Assembly (NCBI GenBank): GCA_037903355.1
Contig: JBAJFE010000001.1
Coordinates: forward strand, 186,001-250,000
DNA from: Trichuris trichiura
Taxonomy: Eukaryota > Nematoda > Enoplea > Trichinellida > Trichuridae
Length of the DNA stretch: 64,000 bases
Direction: 5' to 3'
Shown: piece after piece, positions 1 through 10,790 of the stretch
How the letters are laid out: every line of letters begins with the position of its first letter
How positions within the stretch are numbered: position 1 is the stretch's first letter
The notes under the pieces: generated by a model
The model's database searches: none
Seen by the model: only the letters and a program-made list of their open reading frames with translations
What the model was told of the DNA's origin: nothing
Position numbers and translations under genes: made by a program

Positions 1-126
1 GGCTTAGGCTAGGGCAGGACAGGACGGCCGGCACGGTTAAAGAACGCGAACCATTGTTACTGTGACGGCGTAATCTTCACTTGACCACCCTTGATGTTGC
101 CGCGTCAACTTCAGCTGGGGGTACGA
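1..126 (+). repeat. Partial copy of TTAGGC-bearing repeat family (copy A)
   Basis: This stretch aligns by eye with 48421-48575 and with the reverse complement of 13087-13203. Shared landmarks are the opening TTAGGCT-GGGCAGG, a middle block reading about TAATCTTCACTTGACC and a closing block TTGCCGCNTCAACTTC. It is truncated by the window start. The related end sequence at 26578-26620 carries the same closing block as a terminal inverted repeat, so this is probably one half of a DNA-transposon-like element. No coding sequence is seen in it. Confidence 0.6.
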
Positions 127-199
127 TACACGGGACTCGCTAATTTCCATAGCCAAACTACGTACAGGCACGGCAGCGTGCTCTCGTCCTGCGGCACCG

Positions 200-358
200 A
201 ATACCAGGGACCCATTGGAGCTCCCCTAAGCACCCAGGGACCCCCTAAATCCCCAATCTTTCTCAGGGCCCCCTTCAAGTTTTCCAGAGCCCCCAAGGGG
301 TCCCTGGGGCCCCCGTTGGGAAGACGAGATAGAGTCTAGAATCTAGACTCTATCTCGT
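200..358. repeat. GC-rich hAT-MITE-like relic ending in a 17-bp perfect inverted repeat
   Basis: The C/G-rich runs at 200-320 resemble the interior of the hAT MITEs at 8515-8646 and 31913-32127, but no clean ends or target duplication are visible. Immediately after it, 324-340 and 342-358 form a perfect 17-bp inverted repeat around one A, with ACGAGATAGAG at the outer edge. The function of the palindrome is unknown. Confidence 0.4.
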
Positions 359-389
359 GTACTGCCGTGTAAACGATGACGTCACTGTT

Positions 390-1499
390 TTACACCAGAC
401 GAACCGCGTTGTATAGAACCCTGCGGATAACGAGGCCGCGTATAACGAGGGCCACCTGTACATAAGCGTATATAGCGTGTCGGTGAGCGTTGTCCACTAC
501 CAATAAAATCTTGAATGATAATCCTGTTTCTCCAGGTAATTTTTCACCTCTGGGATGAAACAGTGGTGGAACCATTCGGTGAATGACAATTCCGTGGCCC
601 ATGCGTTTCGATTGTGCTGCGAGAATATGGCTAGGTGCTTTTGGTTTTTCTTCTTGATGGCGCGAGGTTTCTCGCACGATAAACCAGTGCAGGATTTATC
701 ATATGTTCGGCCGCGCTGCAACATAATACCAGTGTGACTCTATTTTTGGAAGTTCTGAAGCCTGCTGCTCGCTTTTCCCTTTTATGGATAAAGATTCTAT
801 CGGGCATTCTTTTCCAAAACAGCGCTGTCTCGTCGCAGTTAAAAACTTGTTTCGGATGGTGAGACGCATCGGTATTGGTCTTCTTTAACTCATCCGAAAA
901 GTTGGCAGCTACGGAATTGTAACAGGAAATCGCTCTGCCGTTCACGGTGGTCCACATCAAGGTCATCAGACAAAACCAGTGCGCCGACTCGCAGCAGGCG
1001 GCACGGGAAGACAGTTAGGTAGAATCGCTCCGCCGCTCACGGTGGTCCGCATCAAGGTCATCAGATAAAACCAGTTGGCTCACCCGCAGTGCTGGCACGG
1101 AGCCAAGCGGAAGAACACGACAGCTATAAAAGGGGAAGACTGAAGGAGGAGGGATCTTTTCCGGCAGAACGTGCGCTGTTCTTGTCATGTCCGCTGTGCA
1201 AATGAATAAAGGTTTTCAGTCGTGCTACTGAGCGCGTGAAGTTTTACAGAATAATCCGCTAATGCGGAATCGCCCGTAGTTTTTACGCCTTTTGAATTTA
1301 GACTACTTTTGATCACGTGCAACCACCCTCTGCTTGCTGTAAACGGTTTTGCTTCTTCTCGTGTGCTTTCTTTGTCTTGTTTCTTACGCATATGCTCAAA
1401 TAAGCTCAATGCTTTTCGCCTGAACTCTTGTCCATTAACAGGTATACTTTTCTTGTTCATATCTTCGACCCAAAAATTTAACGTCTTCTTCATTTTCAC
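390..1499 (-). mobile_element. Tigger A: decayed pogo/Tigger DNA transposon
   Basis: Two parts of a Tigger-type transposase are readable on the minus strand. Residues from 1185-1499 give a CENP-B-like helix-turn-helix (FTASRGWL followed by a KTTGDSALAD stretch). Residues from 490-966 give the start of the DDE domain (VFNCDETALFWKRMP, then FIHKREK) and a later VVDNAHRH that matches the second acidic position of the catalytic triad. The two parts are separated by about 200 bp of unrelated sequence holding a local duplication, and the reading frame is broken several times. After VDNAHRH the sequence runs into a block (372-480) that matches the 5' end of Tigger D at 45978-46055, so the 3' end has been replaced or recombined. 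Tiggers cut and paste at TA dinucleotides; this copy cannot be autonomous. Confidence 0.8.
925..1200. repeat. Tandem ~96-bp duplication inside Tigger A, with LTR-like promoter signals
   Basis: The block beginning ATCGCT(C/T)(T/C)GCCG near 929 recurs near 1025: both copies contain CGGTGGTCC(A/G)CATCAAGG and (A/G)ATAAAACCAGT or GACAAAACCAGT. Just beyond lies TATAAAAGGGG at about 1125 and AATAAA at about 1205. This could be a fragment of a solo LTR that landed between the DNA-binding and DDE parts of Tigger A, but no partner LTR or target duplication was found. Confidence 0.4.
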
Positions 1500-1614
1500 T
1501 AATAGCTTGTCACGCGATATAGAAGTTACTTTTGCTTTACGCGGGGTAGCATTGAAACTACTGCAAATTTTATTTGTTCTTTACGATTTCTCGATTTGAA
1601 GATTCATTTTTCCT

Positions 1615-1617
<3 letters not shown>

Positions 1618-1658
<41 letters not shown>

Positions 1659-1681
1659 ACGCATATATATATATATATATG
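1618..1681. repeat. (TA)n microsatellite
   Basis: A nearly pure TA dinucleotide tract with one short interruption (CTACGC). It directly abuts the MITE at 1682-1850, which fits the TA target preference of pogo/Tigger elements. Confidence 0.95.
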
Positions 1682-1850
1682 CAGTAGAACCTCCATAAGT
1701 TGACCACCCAAGGGACCGGGGAAAACTGGTCAACATAGGGGGTGGTCAACATAGGAGGCTGTGGGTATATTATATTATTAACGTGCGGACCAACCAAGTG
1801 GTCAAAATTCGGTCAACTTAGGGAGGTGGTCAACTTCGGAGGTTCTACTG
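1682..1850. mobile_element. Tigger-type MITE, copy 1
   Basis: A 169-bp element with terminal inverted repeats: CAGTAGAACCTCC at the left and GGAGGTTCTACTG at the right, followed inside by multiple GTTGACCACC/GGTGGTCAAC blocks. No coding capacity. The ends match the 3' ends of Tigger B (about 14064) and Tigger C (about 62011), so it is a deletion derivative that those transposases could mobilise. A second, inverted copy lies at 9363-9548. Confidence 0.9.
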
Positions 1851-3724
1851 TATATATATTAGCCACCGCTGCATATGATTCACCTACCTTCTCTACTTAG
1901 TCGAGAATTCTCATTTTTTCATTTATATAAAGCGCACCACGGCTTCTCTTAGGTTTGTCATCAGTAGCGGCACTACTGGTCTTTCGTTTCAGCGCCATCA
2001 TTAGGATAAACAGAAGCTTCGGGACCAGATTCTCACGTTCAGTTTGGTAGCGTTCCAAGGCAGTTTTAGACAACGAGTCATGAGTTATGTTCTTCAGTAA
2101 TGCCGTAATTGCAAAAAATGGGCTTTAATTAGGAAAGCAGACACCAACTAACAAATGGACTGCTTACCAATCAAGATTTCGATGAAACGAGTGGATAGGT
2201 GTCTGAAGCAAGCGCGTCTAAGATCGGCAAGTCGTACCTTCTTTACTTAGCAAAAGCGCGATGGTACAGAGAATACGATTGGCGCCAGGATAAAGTCCGA
2301 GTGCTTGGACAGGCCAGGCTCTAATGCTTCTAATTAACGCAGTCCTTCGCACGTTATCTCAGAAGTTTCTTTGAATGAGGCTAATAATACTGTGCGGCTG
2401 TTTGCATAATGGTATGGAAATTCGACTCGTGAAATTTATTTTGCGAAGCTTTCAAGAAGCATCTGTTCTCTCATCAAGAATTTCACGGTTTGAATTTCCA
2501 TTGATACCATTACGCATTTTCACAAGCCCGTTAGAAAGAGCTTCATTCTCAATGTCATCCGCAGCAATTTACTGAGTAGGTAACGTGCACCCGCAGATCA
2601 GTAAATCATCGATAAGGAAACATACGACGCCATTAACTCGTCACCAATTAGCAATACAGAATTGCTCTGTGCTGTCGGCTACCCTTGCCTGACCACAGCG
2701 GAGAGCAGTCCTTGTCATAAAAAACCTGTGGAAACTCATAATAACTAAATAAATAAGATTATTTTTAATGAATAATTCGACTCGCGCTTGCAGAAACGTG
2801 AAGAACCGGTTTCACTTTTCATAGAAACAGCGAATTGCGTAATATTAAAACGTGTGGGCGGGCGAGAAAGAAACTGCGGATACGGAGGTTTTACTGTGTA
2901 TATCTGTGACCAGACATGCTATATTTAAACAAAAATTTCCATTTTATTCTTAAAGCTATCAGCGATGTAAAACACACCATAGAAGTTACCGTTAAAATTC
3001 CATATAAAAGAAAGAATAAGGGAATCACAGATTTTGCGCATAATACATTGGTGCTGACCTTCTTAAAACACCAAATTAACGAATTAAATTTTGGAAAGAG
3101 ATACTTTGGAAAGTACTCTGCAAGCCCAGTCTAATTTCAAAGTTCTTCAGTAATATGAAACACATATTCTATTAACGCTGAACTGATGGTACCGGTAACA
3201 TTTATTCAATTATCGAAGGGCTGGAAATGTTCTAATAAATCAGGCATTGTGAAAATAAGCGCCTGCACTTCATTTAACATTCTTTTTTGTGTCATAGATG
3301 ATACGTATAGTGAAGGAACTTGGAAATTAGACTAAAATAAACGAAGTTTAGCAAAACGTGAGTTGGTAATTCTTTAGTGCTTCTGAGCTCTTCTGGCCGG
3401 TAGCTTCTCTTCTGGATCACGTAACACATGCCCCTGTGCACCTAAAATAGGACGCTCGTGAGTTAAATGCAAATTTGCACATGCTGTTTTGCACTGAATG
3501 AGAAAAATAAGTAAAAAGTTTTTGAACTGTACAGTTCATGCAAAGGACAGTTTCCAAGGTGGAACAACTACACATTTTCTCCGGGCGAAAAGAAAGAAAT
3601 TAAAATAGTGTTAAAAGACCGCGTTTCTAACGCTACATGAGCTTTGACCACATTCTCTTAGCATCGTAACACTGAACCACTCGTACAGCTGTGTTTCACA
3701 TAAGAAACATGCCCAGAACCATAG
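1851..3724. other. Non-coding interval with one apical hammerhead-like foldback
   Basis: No gene or exon pattern was recognised here. The short ORFs are low-complexity or A/T-rich chance frames. The only structured element seen is the foldback at 2409-2510, listed separately. Confidence 0.5.
2409..2510 (-). ncRNA. Hammerhead-like motif on a long stem-I hairpin
   Basis: Read on the minus strand, 2471-2477 gives TTGATGA (core with C3 changed to T), stem II is about AGAA/TTCT around a 7-nt loop, and 2446-2453 gives GAAAGCTT. The flanks 2409-2440 and 2480-2510 are inverted repeats (ATGGTAT, GGAAATTC and GTGAAATT blocks), so the motif sits at the apex of a stem about 30 bp long. It belongs to the same family as the better preserved copies elsewhere. 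The C3 change would be expected to abolish cleavage. Confidence 0.5.
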
Positions 3725-3975
3725 ATGAAATAGCTTTATTACGGAAGGAGTCCTGTTTAATGTGCGATAAAATCTTCAATTCCCGAGCTTTCGGGTCATC
3801 TGAGACCCGTCTTCAGCGGTCTTAAATTATGAATATATATTCATAATAAATTCATAATAAATATATATTCAGAATTTGAGACCGCTGAAGACGGGTTTCG
3901 GATGACCCGAAAGCTCTGGAGCTGAAGATTTTATCGCACATTAAACGGGACTCCTTCATAACAAAGCTATTTCAT
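3725..3975. repeat. Head-to-head hammerhead-like foldback 1
   Basis: Two inverted arms, each about 100 bp, flank an AT-rich centre. The left arm carries the motif on the minus strand (core at 3810-3816, GAAAGCTC at 3785-3792). The right arm carries it on the plus strand (CTGAAGA at 3885-3891, stem II closing with ACCC, GAAAGCTC at 3909-3916). Outside the motifs both arms share ATTTTATCGCACATTAAAC-type and AAAGCTATT-type blocks, found again at 51066-51345. The right flank continues into CATTATGAAAACATACTG-type sequence shared with 33523-34030 and 51345. Confidence 0.85.
3875..3930 (+). ncRNA. Hammerhead-ribozyme-like motif
   Basis: CTGAAGA, then C, GGGT, an 8-nt loop, ACCC, then GAA-AGCT-C. 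Stem I is partly kept (ACCG before the core pairs with TGG after C17). N7 is A in this copy. Confidence 0.6.
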
Positions 3976-4500
3976 TATGAAAACATACTGTCCCGTACCA
4001 AGAGATCACATCTTCAAGAACCAGAGATAAGAAAAAAGTGGTTTTGAGAACTTACCTTCCTTAGAAATTATTTCAACATAAGATTTTGAAAGAGATATGC
4101 TAATTTCATACGTTTATTTGTTACGGAAAAGATATTATTTAACTCGTCCAAACTTTCAGAGTCTGGCACGCTCTGTCTTCAACGATAGCAAGTATGGCAT
4201 CTGTGTGCGGTGACTGATAGATCGAAAGCTCAGAAAAGTTAAAAATTGTATAAAAATAAACAACGTTTGCATCTTTTCCGTAACGTATAAACATACGAAA
4301 CTTCAAAATGCCGTTACCAAATCTTTCATTTTCGAGATATATTAATAAAATGCCGACTGAATGGCGACTCCGCTCCTTCTAATTACATTAATTTTAATAC
4401 TGCTGAGGTCGGGTCACGCGCGGCTCGAAAACTACGGACCACAATAAGATTTTTGTTTTCCAAACGGGACTTACTCCATGAGAAGAAACAATTTAATATA

Positions 4501-5636
4501 TTAATAAATAGATATACTTTTCGACGTTGTCGACTTCTCCATTTTAGAGATTGCACGACTGCGTCCAGTGGAAGGTGCCGCTTTCGCTAATTCAATGGGA
4601 CGCGCAACGGGTTTCACCTTTGGTTTGCCTGTAACAAAAACACGGGATCCGACACTATTCTTTCTCAGGTTAGGCATAGCAATAAGTCTAGTACTGATTT
4701 TCGCTGCTGCTACAGCTTCGTTCTGCGACTGGCAAGCCGTGCGCAATCGAGTCCGGCTAGAGATTGGACTGCTGTCGCCAGGAATTTCCAATTTTGCCGT
4801 ACTTATGCTTTTCGTTGCCGCCTGTTGTCGCCTTGTTCCTTTAAAATGTAAGCCTAACAGTACCAGGAATAAAAAAGAACAGCTTCCCTCCTCAACCTAC
4901 CGAAACCTTTCTTCTGCTTAGGCGGCGCAGAAGGCGCTATGACAGAAGATTCGCTTATTTTAAAGTGTACTTTTTTAGGGACCTTTTTACCATTCTTTTC
5001 AGCTTCCACAGAAAACGCTGTCTCTGCTGGATTTATCGACGAATCGTAAACCCTATCCTCAGTTGCGTGAACGGTTTTCATGACTTCAGGAAGTTCCAGC
5101 GATTTCCTACACAATGCACTCTCTCTATGTACGGATAACTCCGCAATCTCGCTCTCCGCCACGGGTAAGACTGTTTTGATTTCAGCTGAAACGTTGCGAA
5201 CGGAGTCCAAAACACAGTCAACACTACTGGAATTAAGAGAATCGTCAAGTTTCAACTCTGTTCTTGATTCAGAATGACTAGTGTGGTCAAACAAACCAGG
5301 ATTCTTCATACTATCGCGTTCGACACCTGAGATAGAAGTAGTCATGTTAGAGAACGACGAATCCTCAGGCATATCCATGTAGCTCTGTTCACTCTCTGAC
5401 CAAGTGCTGCCAAATGATTTAAGATCTATAGCGTCACTTCCTAAGCTTGGCGTTCTAGAAATCCTAGCAGCGGTGGATAGATTGTACAAATCAGTACTAT
5501 TCTCGTTGGGGGTGACAGGCAGACGCGCATCACCAGATTCATCTGATGACGGCATACTTCCTGTTGATATGCCATCTGCACGAGACATAAACATTTCTGA
5601 TTCAGAACTATCTTCAGCTGGTCGTGAGTTCTCCAT
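4501..5636 (-). CDS. Unrecognised Ser-rich protein with a KVHF (PP1-docking-like) motif, two exons
   Basis: Exon 1 is 5636-4901 and exon 2 is 4853-4501, joined across a 47-nt GT-AG intron in phase 1, giving 362 residues. I do not recognise the family. The N-terminal two thirds is rich in Ser, Asp and Glu and looks disordered. Around residues 220-230 there is KKVHFKISESS, which fits the RVxF-type docking motif for protein phosphatase 1. The C-terminal 110 residues are basic with repeated Arg/Lys/Ala (for example SRTRLRT and KPKVKPVARP), as in nucleic-acid- or microtubule-binding tails. A strong acceptor (TTTCTTGCAG) ends at 5656, only 20 nt before the ATG and in frame with it, so a 5' exon or a spliced leader may join here. 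A regulator of PP1 is only one possible reading. Confidence 0.75.
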
Positions 5637-5805
5637 TGCTCCTTTACCGGAACTGCAAGAAACAGTAATAAGTGCAAAAAAAACTTAATTCCCTCTTCTG
5701 CAAGAAACAGTAAAAAGTGGTACAAAAATGACAAACGCAGCATTGACTTCCGCTTAGCATAAATTATTTACGTAGGGAAGGTGGTCACAAAAGCTGGAAT
5801 CTATA

Positions 5806-5991
5806 TTAGGCTAATTCATCGCCTTTGTTTATTACACGAGAGCAGTAGCCCTGATCTAGTAAGGGCCTGCTCTCGTAGGGGGAGACGAACGACCAGGCAA
5901 AAATGCCAGTATTGCTGTCCGATGAAGAAAATGATGGATTAATGCGCCTACGACTTGACCTTCTGCCTTTGATGTAGCCGGAGCACCCCAT
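5806..5991 (-). CDS. Possible small ORF or upstream exon, unrecognised
   Basis: A 61-codon frame starts with ATG at 5991 and reads MGCSGYIKGRRSSRRR at its N-terminus; the MGCS start could accept myristate. It lies upstream of the 4501-5636 gene on the same strand. It could be an upstream exon spliced to the acceptor at 5656, a separate short protein, or chance. Nothing in it is recognised. Confidence 0.25.
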   Translation of the reverse strand: MGCSGYIKGRRSSRRRINPSFSSSDSNTGIFAWSFVSPYESRPLLDQGYCSRVINKGDELA

Positions 5992-6728
5992 TGTGCCTTA
6001 TATCAATTCCTCTCTTAATTTTCATGTTGCTTTTTCTCTGGCTGCCTTTTCCTTCAGCTACATTTCTCAGTTGTTGCGTGCGCTTTAATTTTCTGACAGT
6101 AAAGAATTCCGTAGAAAGAAATAGAATGAGTTTCTAAAAATAAATGAAGACTTCCGTACCCGTTATGAAATCACAAACATAAAATCATTGGTACCTGATG
6201 CAGTTTACGTACACATCTGTGCGCGTCAAAATTTTTTGAATTTGAAAATTAGTAACCCACGTAGCTGACGTAATCAGAAGTAACGCGGCCAAAGTACACT
6301 CTTGACAGGAAACTAATCGTCATCCAACTCCGATCAAAAAAGGGTTTTACTTTCAAAGTGGTGTAGACATGAAAAGGCCAATGACGTTGCTGGACTGCGT
6401 TGCTGAGTGTAACCTGGCGTCATTGTACCTCACGCTTTTCTGCAGTGACACCAGGAAGGGACGGCCGCAAGCGAAGGGGACGGCAAGAATGCTGAAGCAG
6501 GCAATTTCATGAACATGAGGAGAAAAACCAGCTGAAAGATCACCGGACGGAAACGTAAACGATGGTACTCATGGATTACAGGTTGTTCTCATGTAAAGCG
6601 CTTCCATTCATACGCGATTTTAGTGGCTGAAGTAAGAGCAAAAAACATCGCATCCAACTTAGTGCTGCCCACGCTTAGCTACCATTTTGCTAGCTTCAGA
6701 AAAAGTAACACTACTTGCTAAAAATTGT

Positions 6729-6846
6729 ATTTACGGTAGGGATCCCATTAACTGCATTTTACATCGCTGACGACGGGTGAAGGTGGAACACCTAAGAGCT
6801 CCGGCATTACTTTTCATGTTACTAACAGGATCTCTACCGTAAATAA
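6729..6846 (+). ncRNA. Decayed hammerhead-like motif in a small foldback
   Basis: CTGACGAC-GGGT at about 6772 is followed after a long loop by ACCTAAGAGCTCCGG, which corresponds to the ACCC-GAAAGCTCCGG of good copies with several substitutions. The interval is bounded by inverted arms TATTTACGGTAGGGATCC and GGATCTCTACCGTAAATA. Confidence 0.4.
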
Positions 6847-8099
6847 GATTTTCAACCTTATGAAAATTTACGGGCCCGTAAGAAAAAGCTATGTTCAACA
6901 TTATTTGTTCGTTATAAAAAATATTGCGTTTAGTACTTTTCATTGAGAACAAATGGATCGCTTGTTATACCAAAACAGCGTATCTGAATTTGGAAATTAC
7001 GAACGTGAACTGTTTCAGAGCAATTAAGATCATGTTACAGTACGTGACTAGCATCAAAGAATAAATTCAGTTTCGTAGCGGAAGACCATGAGTAAATTCT
7101 ACCGCTAACATACGGTTGAAGTCATACGTCAGCAAATAAATAGCGAAAGGAAGAAAAGTAATAATGATATGGCAGTCAATCGGTCCCATTGTCCGATATA
7201 AAGCAAACAAGTCAACACTACCAAGAAGAGTTTAACAGAGAAACCTATCGTTTGCCAAAGCGTAAAAACACAACAGATGAAAAACATGATGGCTGCAGTT
7301 CACTTTACCTGGTCAACGAACAAGCCACAGCGTGAAAAGACACCGGAAAATAGCAACGGTGGATAACGGTGGATTAACGTTGAAAATACTAGTGGGCGCA
7401 GAAGGCTTGGTGACTACATGACTTGAACTGATAGCTGTTAGCACGAAACTTACTTCGAACCTATTACAACAGAACACTGTAGAGTGTCACGCGGGTCACA
7501 GCAGCAATCGATCGTCAACTGGTCAGAAGCAGTAGAAAGATAGTGGTGGATTACGCTACAAACCGCGGTTCACTCTCACTTATTCTAGCTAAGTGGGAAT
7601 AAAACACCTGCTTCTCCTTAGAATTCGTAAAAACGCTTATGCTAAAAATATGTTCAAGTTTAGTTGTCTACTGTAACGAAAATCAAATGTACAAAACGGA
7701 AAATCCCTAAATTAGTAAACTTAGGCAACCGTCACATCAGTACTCTACAACAGAAACATGCGCTTTAGAAGCAAAGTGAAGCTTCTTTCACAAATACTTA
7801 TGATAAAATGGCTGAAAGTAGCTTTCGGAGTGCAGTACGTTTCGTCGCTTACGGTTCGGTACGTGGTCCGTACTAATGAAATCTGCTGTCTCAGTTACAA
7901 TTGTCGTCAAAGGACAATTTTCCTCTGCTTCAGAGCAGCGTACATTTTTTAGGTTATCCGTTGTTCGGAGGTTTTCTTTCAGAGGGGTTTTAGATGTCGT
8001 GATGAGCTCCTATGAGATTTTCTTGTTTATTTTGGCCTATCTCATGCTGGAAAGTTTCCCCAACGCCTCCTTTCCGTGTCGCACGTTTTGCCGCCAGGA

Positions 8100-8270
8100 A
8101 CATTTCCATGGGTGCGTTTCACGTTGTCATAGCTTTCTCTTTGCAGCACTGCATCCGGTACACAGTAAACGCTTGCATCTCGTCACTGATCGCGGGTTTA
8201 CTTTGCCCTATGTGATGGCATAAGATCCCCTTGTTTCTGCTCTAGCCGTGATTCGCCACCGTTCCTTTGG
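8100..8270. repeat. Unclassified dispersed repeat (second copy at 23457-23600)
   Basis: The block aligns with 23457-23600 over about 150 bp with many substitutions. Both contain TCTCTTTGCAGCA, CAGTGAACGCTTG or CAGTAAACGCTTG, AAAAGATCCC or ATAAGATCCC and a following TTTCTGCTCTAGCCG or TTTCTACCCTGGCCG. No protein was recognised; it may be part of a decayed retroelement because the second copy sits upstream of Penelope RT remains. Confidence 0.5.
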
Positions 8271-8514
8271 TCCATGCAACCTGTGAGCGTTTGCAACATC
8301 CAAATGGGTAATGTAACCTCGCTACCGCTGTCTAGGAGGGTGCTTGTACGGTAACGTCAGGTGCAACGAGTATCAAAGGGACGACAGGCGATAAGCATTG
8401 AGACTTCTATTCGTTACAAACGGAACCTCTAAAGAGTTTTACCTTGTTCTCGACGCGGAATTTCCAATAGACACTTCTTATCAAAGAGACACGACGCACA
8501 GAGTACCATTAGAT

Positions 8515-8646
8515 CATAGTTTCTCAACCTTTTTTGCCCCAGGGCCCCCCCCCCCCCTAGGCCTTGTCAAGGCCCACCGTTGATTGGGACAATGTCCTGC
8601 CTCATTATCCTCCAGGGGGCCCCAGGGCCCACGTTGAGAAACACTG
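8515..8646. mobile_element. hAT MITE copy 1, TSD CATTAGAT
   Basis: A 132-bp element with ends CATAGTTTCTCAACC and GTTGAGAAACACTG, flanked by perfect 8-bp direct repeats CATTAGAT at 8507-8514 and 8647-8654. Eight-bp duplications and CA(G/T)(T/A)GTTTCTC ends are typical of hAT elements. The interior is C/G-rich and non-coding. It interrupts a BEL gag relic. Confidence 0.93.
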
Positions 8647-8654
8647 CATTAGAT

Positions 8655-9330
8655 GGTGGGTGCAACCAGCTTTCGGTACAACGGCTGCGAGTATTGCACT
8701 GCTTGGCGATTTGGCCTGCTAACAGGCAACGATAACAGCACTGCTTGCTTCTGACGACTTCAGCCCGCCGTTTAGATTGCATGCCGATAAATACAGGACA
8801 CGACGGAAGCAAGTGTTCACCATTGCACAATATGCAAACGGGAACCAGGAGGTCGGCTGACGTTGTCATGGCCATTACGCTGAGTTTTTTTTCGTCGTAA
8901 GACGGATAGACTAGTTGGCAGGGACGGGGTCGGAATCATCAGTAAATACACCTGCTGCTTCCCTTCGTTCTCCGGTCCAACTGACGCATTACGGCGAACA
9001 GTTGGACCTCCGCTTTCCATATCATCGTTTCTCTTCAGGCGGCGAGCGACGCTGTGATGATCCTGGCCAACACTTATGGCCAAGATCATCGCAGTAAAAC
9101 AGGGTGTCAAAACGCGCGTACCTACTTTGATGGAAATGGCCTCCACATAATCGCTTTTGTTTATAGTTAGGGGAACGAGAAGAAGCGGGAATTCTTTCAA
9201 AGCTCGCATTGTTCCTTTACTTCTGACAAGTAGCTTTCGCAAAGACCTCTTTTGCGGGCACCCGCTGCTCCTCATTTCGTTAAGCTGGCTGCTTCTAACA
9301 CTCTCCTTTTCCTTGCTCACGTGCAAATCA
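8655..9330 (-). pseudogene. BEL/Pao gag relic (zinc-knuckle region)
   Basis: On the minus strand the frame ending near 8690 reads CILCNGEHLLPSCPVF and then CCYRCLLAGQ...C, the tandem Cys/His knuckles at the end of BEL/Pao gag proteins, like those of the intact element at about 31000-30830. Upstream frames (9326-8900) keep fragments such as LNEMRSSGCPQKR but are broken by shifts. A hAT MITE (8515-8646) sits at its downstream edge. No LTRs were found near it. Confidence 0.6.
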
Positions 9331-9362
9331 CGTTGATCCGGTCTATTGCGTTGATATAACTA

Positions 9363-9548
9363 CACTAGAACTTCCGAAATTGACCACCTCTCTATGTCGA
9401 CCACTTCCTTAAGTTGACCGAATTTTGACCACTTGGTTGGTCCGCACGTTAATAATATAATATACCCACAACCTCTTATGTTGACCACCTCCTATATTGA
9501 CCAGTTTTTCCTGGTCCCTTGGGTGGTCAACTTATGGAGGTTTTACTG
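9363..9548. mobile_element. Tigger-type MITE, copy 2 (inverted), TSD TA
   Basis: A 186-bp element flanked by TA at 9361-9362 and 9549-9550, with CACTAGAACTTCC at one end and GGAGGTTTTACTG at the other. Its interior is the reverse complement of the copy at 1682-1850, including the AACGTGCGGACCAACC block. Confidence 0.92.
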
Positions 9549-9550
9549 TA

Positions 9551-10460
9551 CTTTCATTTCATTCATGGCAAACCAGCAGCCGAATGAATTTTTGAGCGAA
9601 ACGATAATGATTACCTTTATGTCTGCTAGTGCGTAACTAGTTTTAGGACGTCCAGCTACATGTAGCAGGTTACTTAGGAAAAGCTTTTATGTGCTGGCTC
9701 AACACAGAGGGTCGATCAAAGGTAACACATTGCTTTCCTTTCTTAAATTACCTACACGCGTCTGTGATTAACGTTGAGGCAATTTTTTCTGGCTACAATG
9801 AGTACTGAAAGCCACATTAAAATTCGCCAGCTTGCCAGCCGTTCCTGTGCACTGGCGTAGGCAAACACCAAGCTTCCGCTCGAAACTACCAGCAAGCTAC
9901 TATTGCATTAAGAGATTACGGACCTTTTCCTAAGCAAACTGCAGCAGTCCGAGGGACTGCCTCGCTCTCTCTCCCTCTCTGCTTTTCGCCGCACCCCGCA
10001 GGGCTCAAATCCCCACTGGGGGGGGGGGGGGGGGAGATATCGCTCGCCTTGGATAACAAGTCTAGAGCAACATTTTGCTTTTCTCGAGGACTAGGACTAT
10101 TGCAGACTTAAAACTTTATTTCCTGCAGATTCGGAACTTTCAGCTGAAGTGATGACGGGTCCAGAAGAATCGAAAACTCCGACAAACATGTTCAAACCTA
10201 AAAAAGTTCAAATCGGAGAGAGAAGAAGTGGTAAATTTAAGTGCTAATCGTAACTCTGTCTTAGATATAGAACTAAGCTAAGCTAGTTAAAGGTGATGAT
10301 GGTGGAAGGCGAGTGCCGCGCTGAGCCGAAGCTTTAGGATACCTAATCGATCCGTGGAGCTAGCATTAAAACGCCCACGACCGAAGGGCGCGTGCGTTAT
10401 CTGGGGATGCTGGAGACGCCTAAAAAGGTCGCGTAAAAGGTTGGGTAACCGCAAACTTGC
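9551..10460. other. Non-coding interval with a 15-nt G tract
   Basis: No gene recognised. It includes a C/T-rich patch and a run of about 19 G at 10017-10035, which is a slippage-prone tract of unknown role. Confidence 0.5.
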
Positions 10461-10469
10461 ACTTACGCT

Positions 10470-10790
10470 TACGCAGCAAAAGGTAGCCTATGCTTAGGCC
10501 TGCGCTCAGGTGCAGTCGTGATCGCAAGAGACTGCCTGTAGGAGAACACTTGCGCCAAGAACGAAAGCTTCGATCCACTGAACTGTTTACTAATGTAAGC
10601 GAGTACGCGATAGAGGAAAGAGTCAGGTTGGGAAAAACAATGCCTCCTTATATAAGGCATGATGAACCCATTAGCGGGGTCACTGAGTTCACTTTGGCGC
10701 GACCTTGTCATCGGTTCGCATTTGAGGGACCACATGCCGCGGTCAGTCTCGCCCCGGACTCTGGTCATTGCATCCATTAAGGTGCGACCG
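10470..10790 (-). repeat. Solo LTR-like relic (minus orientation)
   Basis: The reverse complement of this block aligns with 24730-25060. Both contain GACTCTTTCCTCTATCG(C/T)GTACTCG, TTACAT(T/C)AGTAAACAGTTCAGT and TTCTTGGCGCAAGTGTTCTCC, with a TATATAAG box about 40 bp before the first. The layout (TATA box, then conserved R/U5-like sequence) fits an LTR, but no internal region or target duplication was found here. Confidence 0.55.

Larger units (their letters stand above)
5992..8506. other. Non-coding interval
   Basis: No recognised gene. It holds a decayed hammerhead-like foldback at 6729-6846 and, at about 8100-8270, a block that recurs at 23457-23600 (both contain GTGCGTTTCAC, TCTCTTTGCAGCA and a shared ...GTGATT(C/T)G segment). 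The latter is an unclassified dispersed repeat. Confidence 0.5.
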
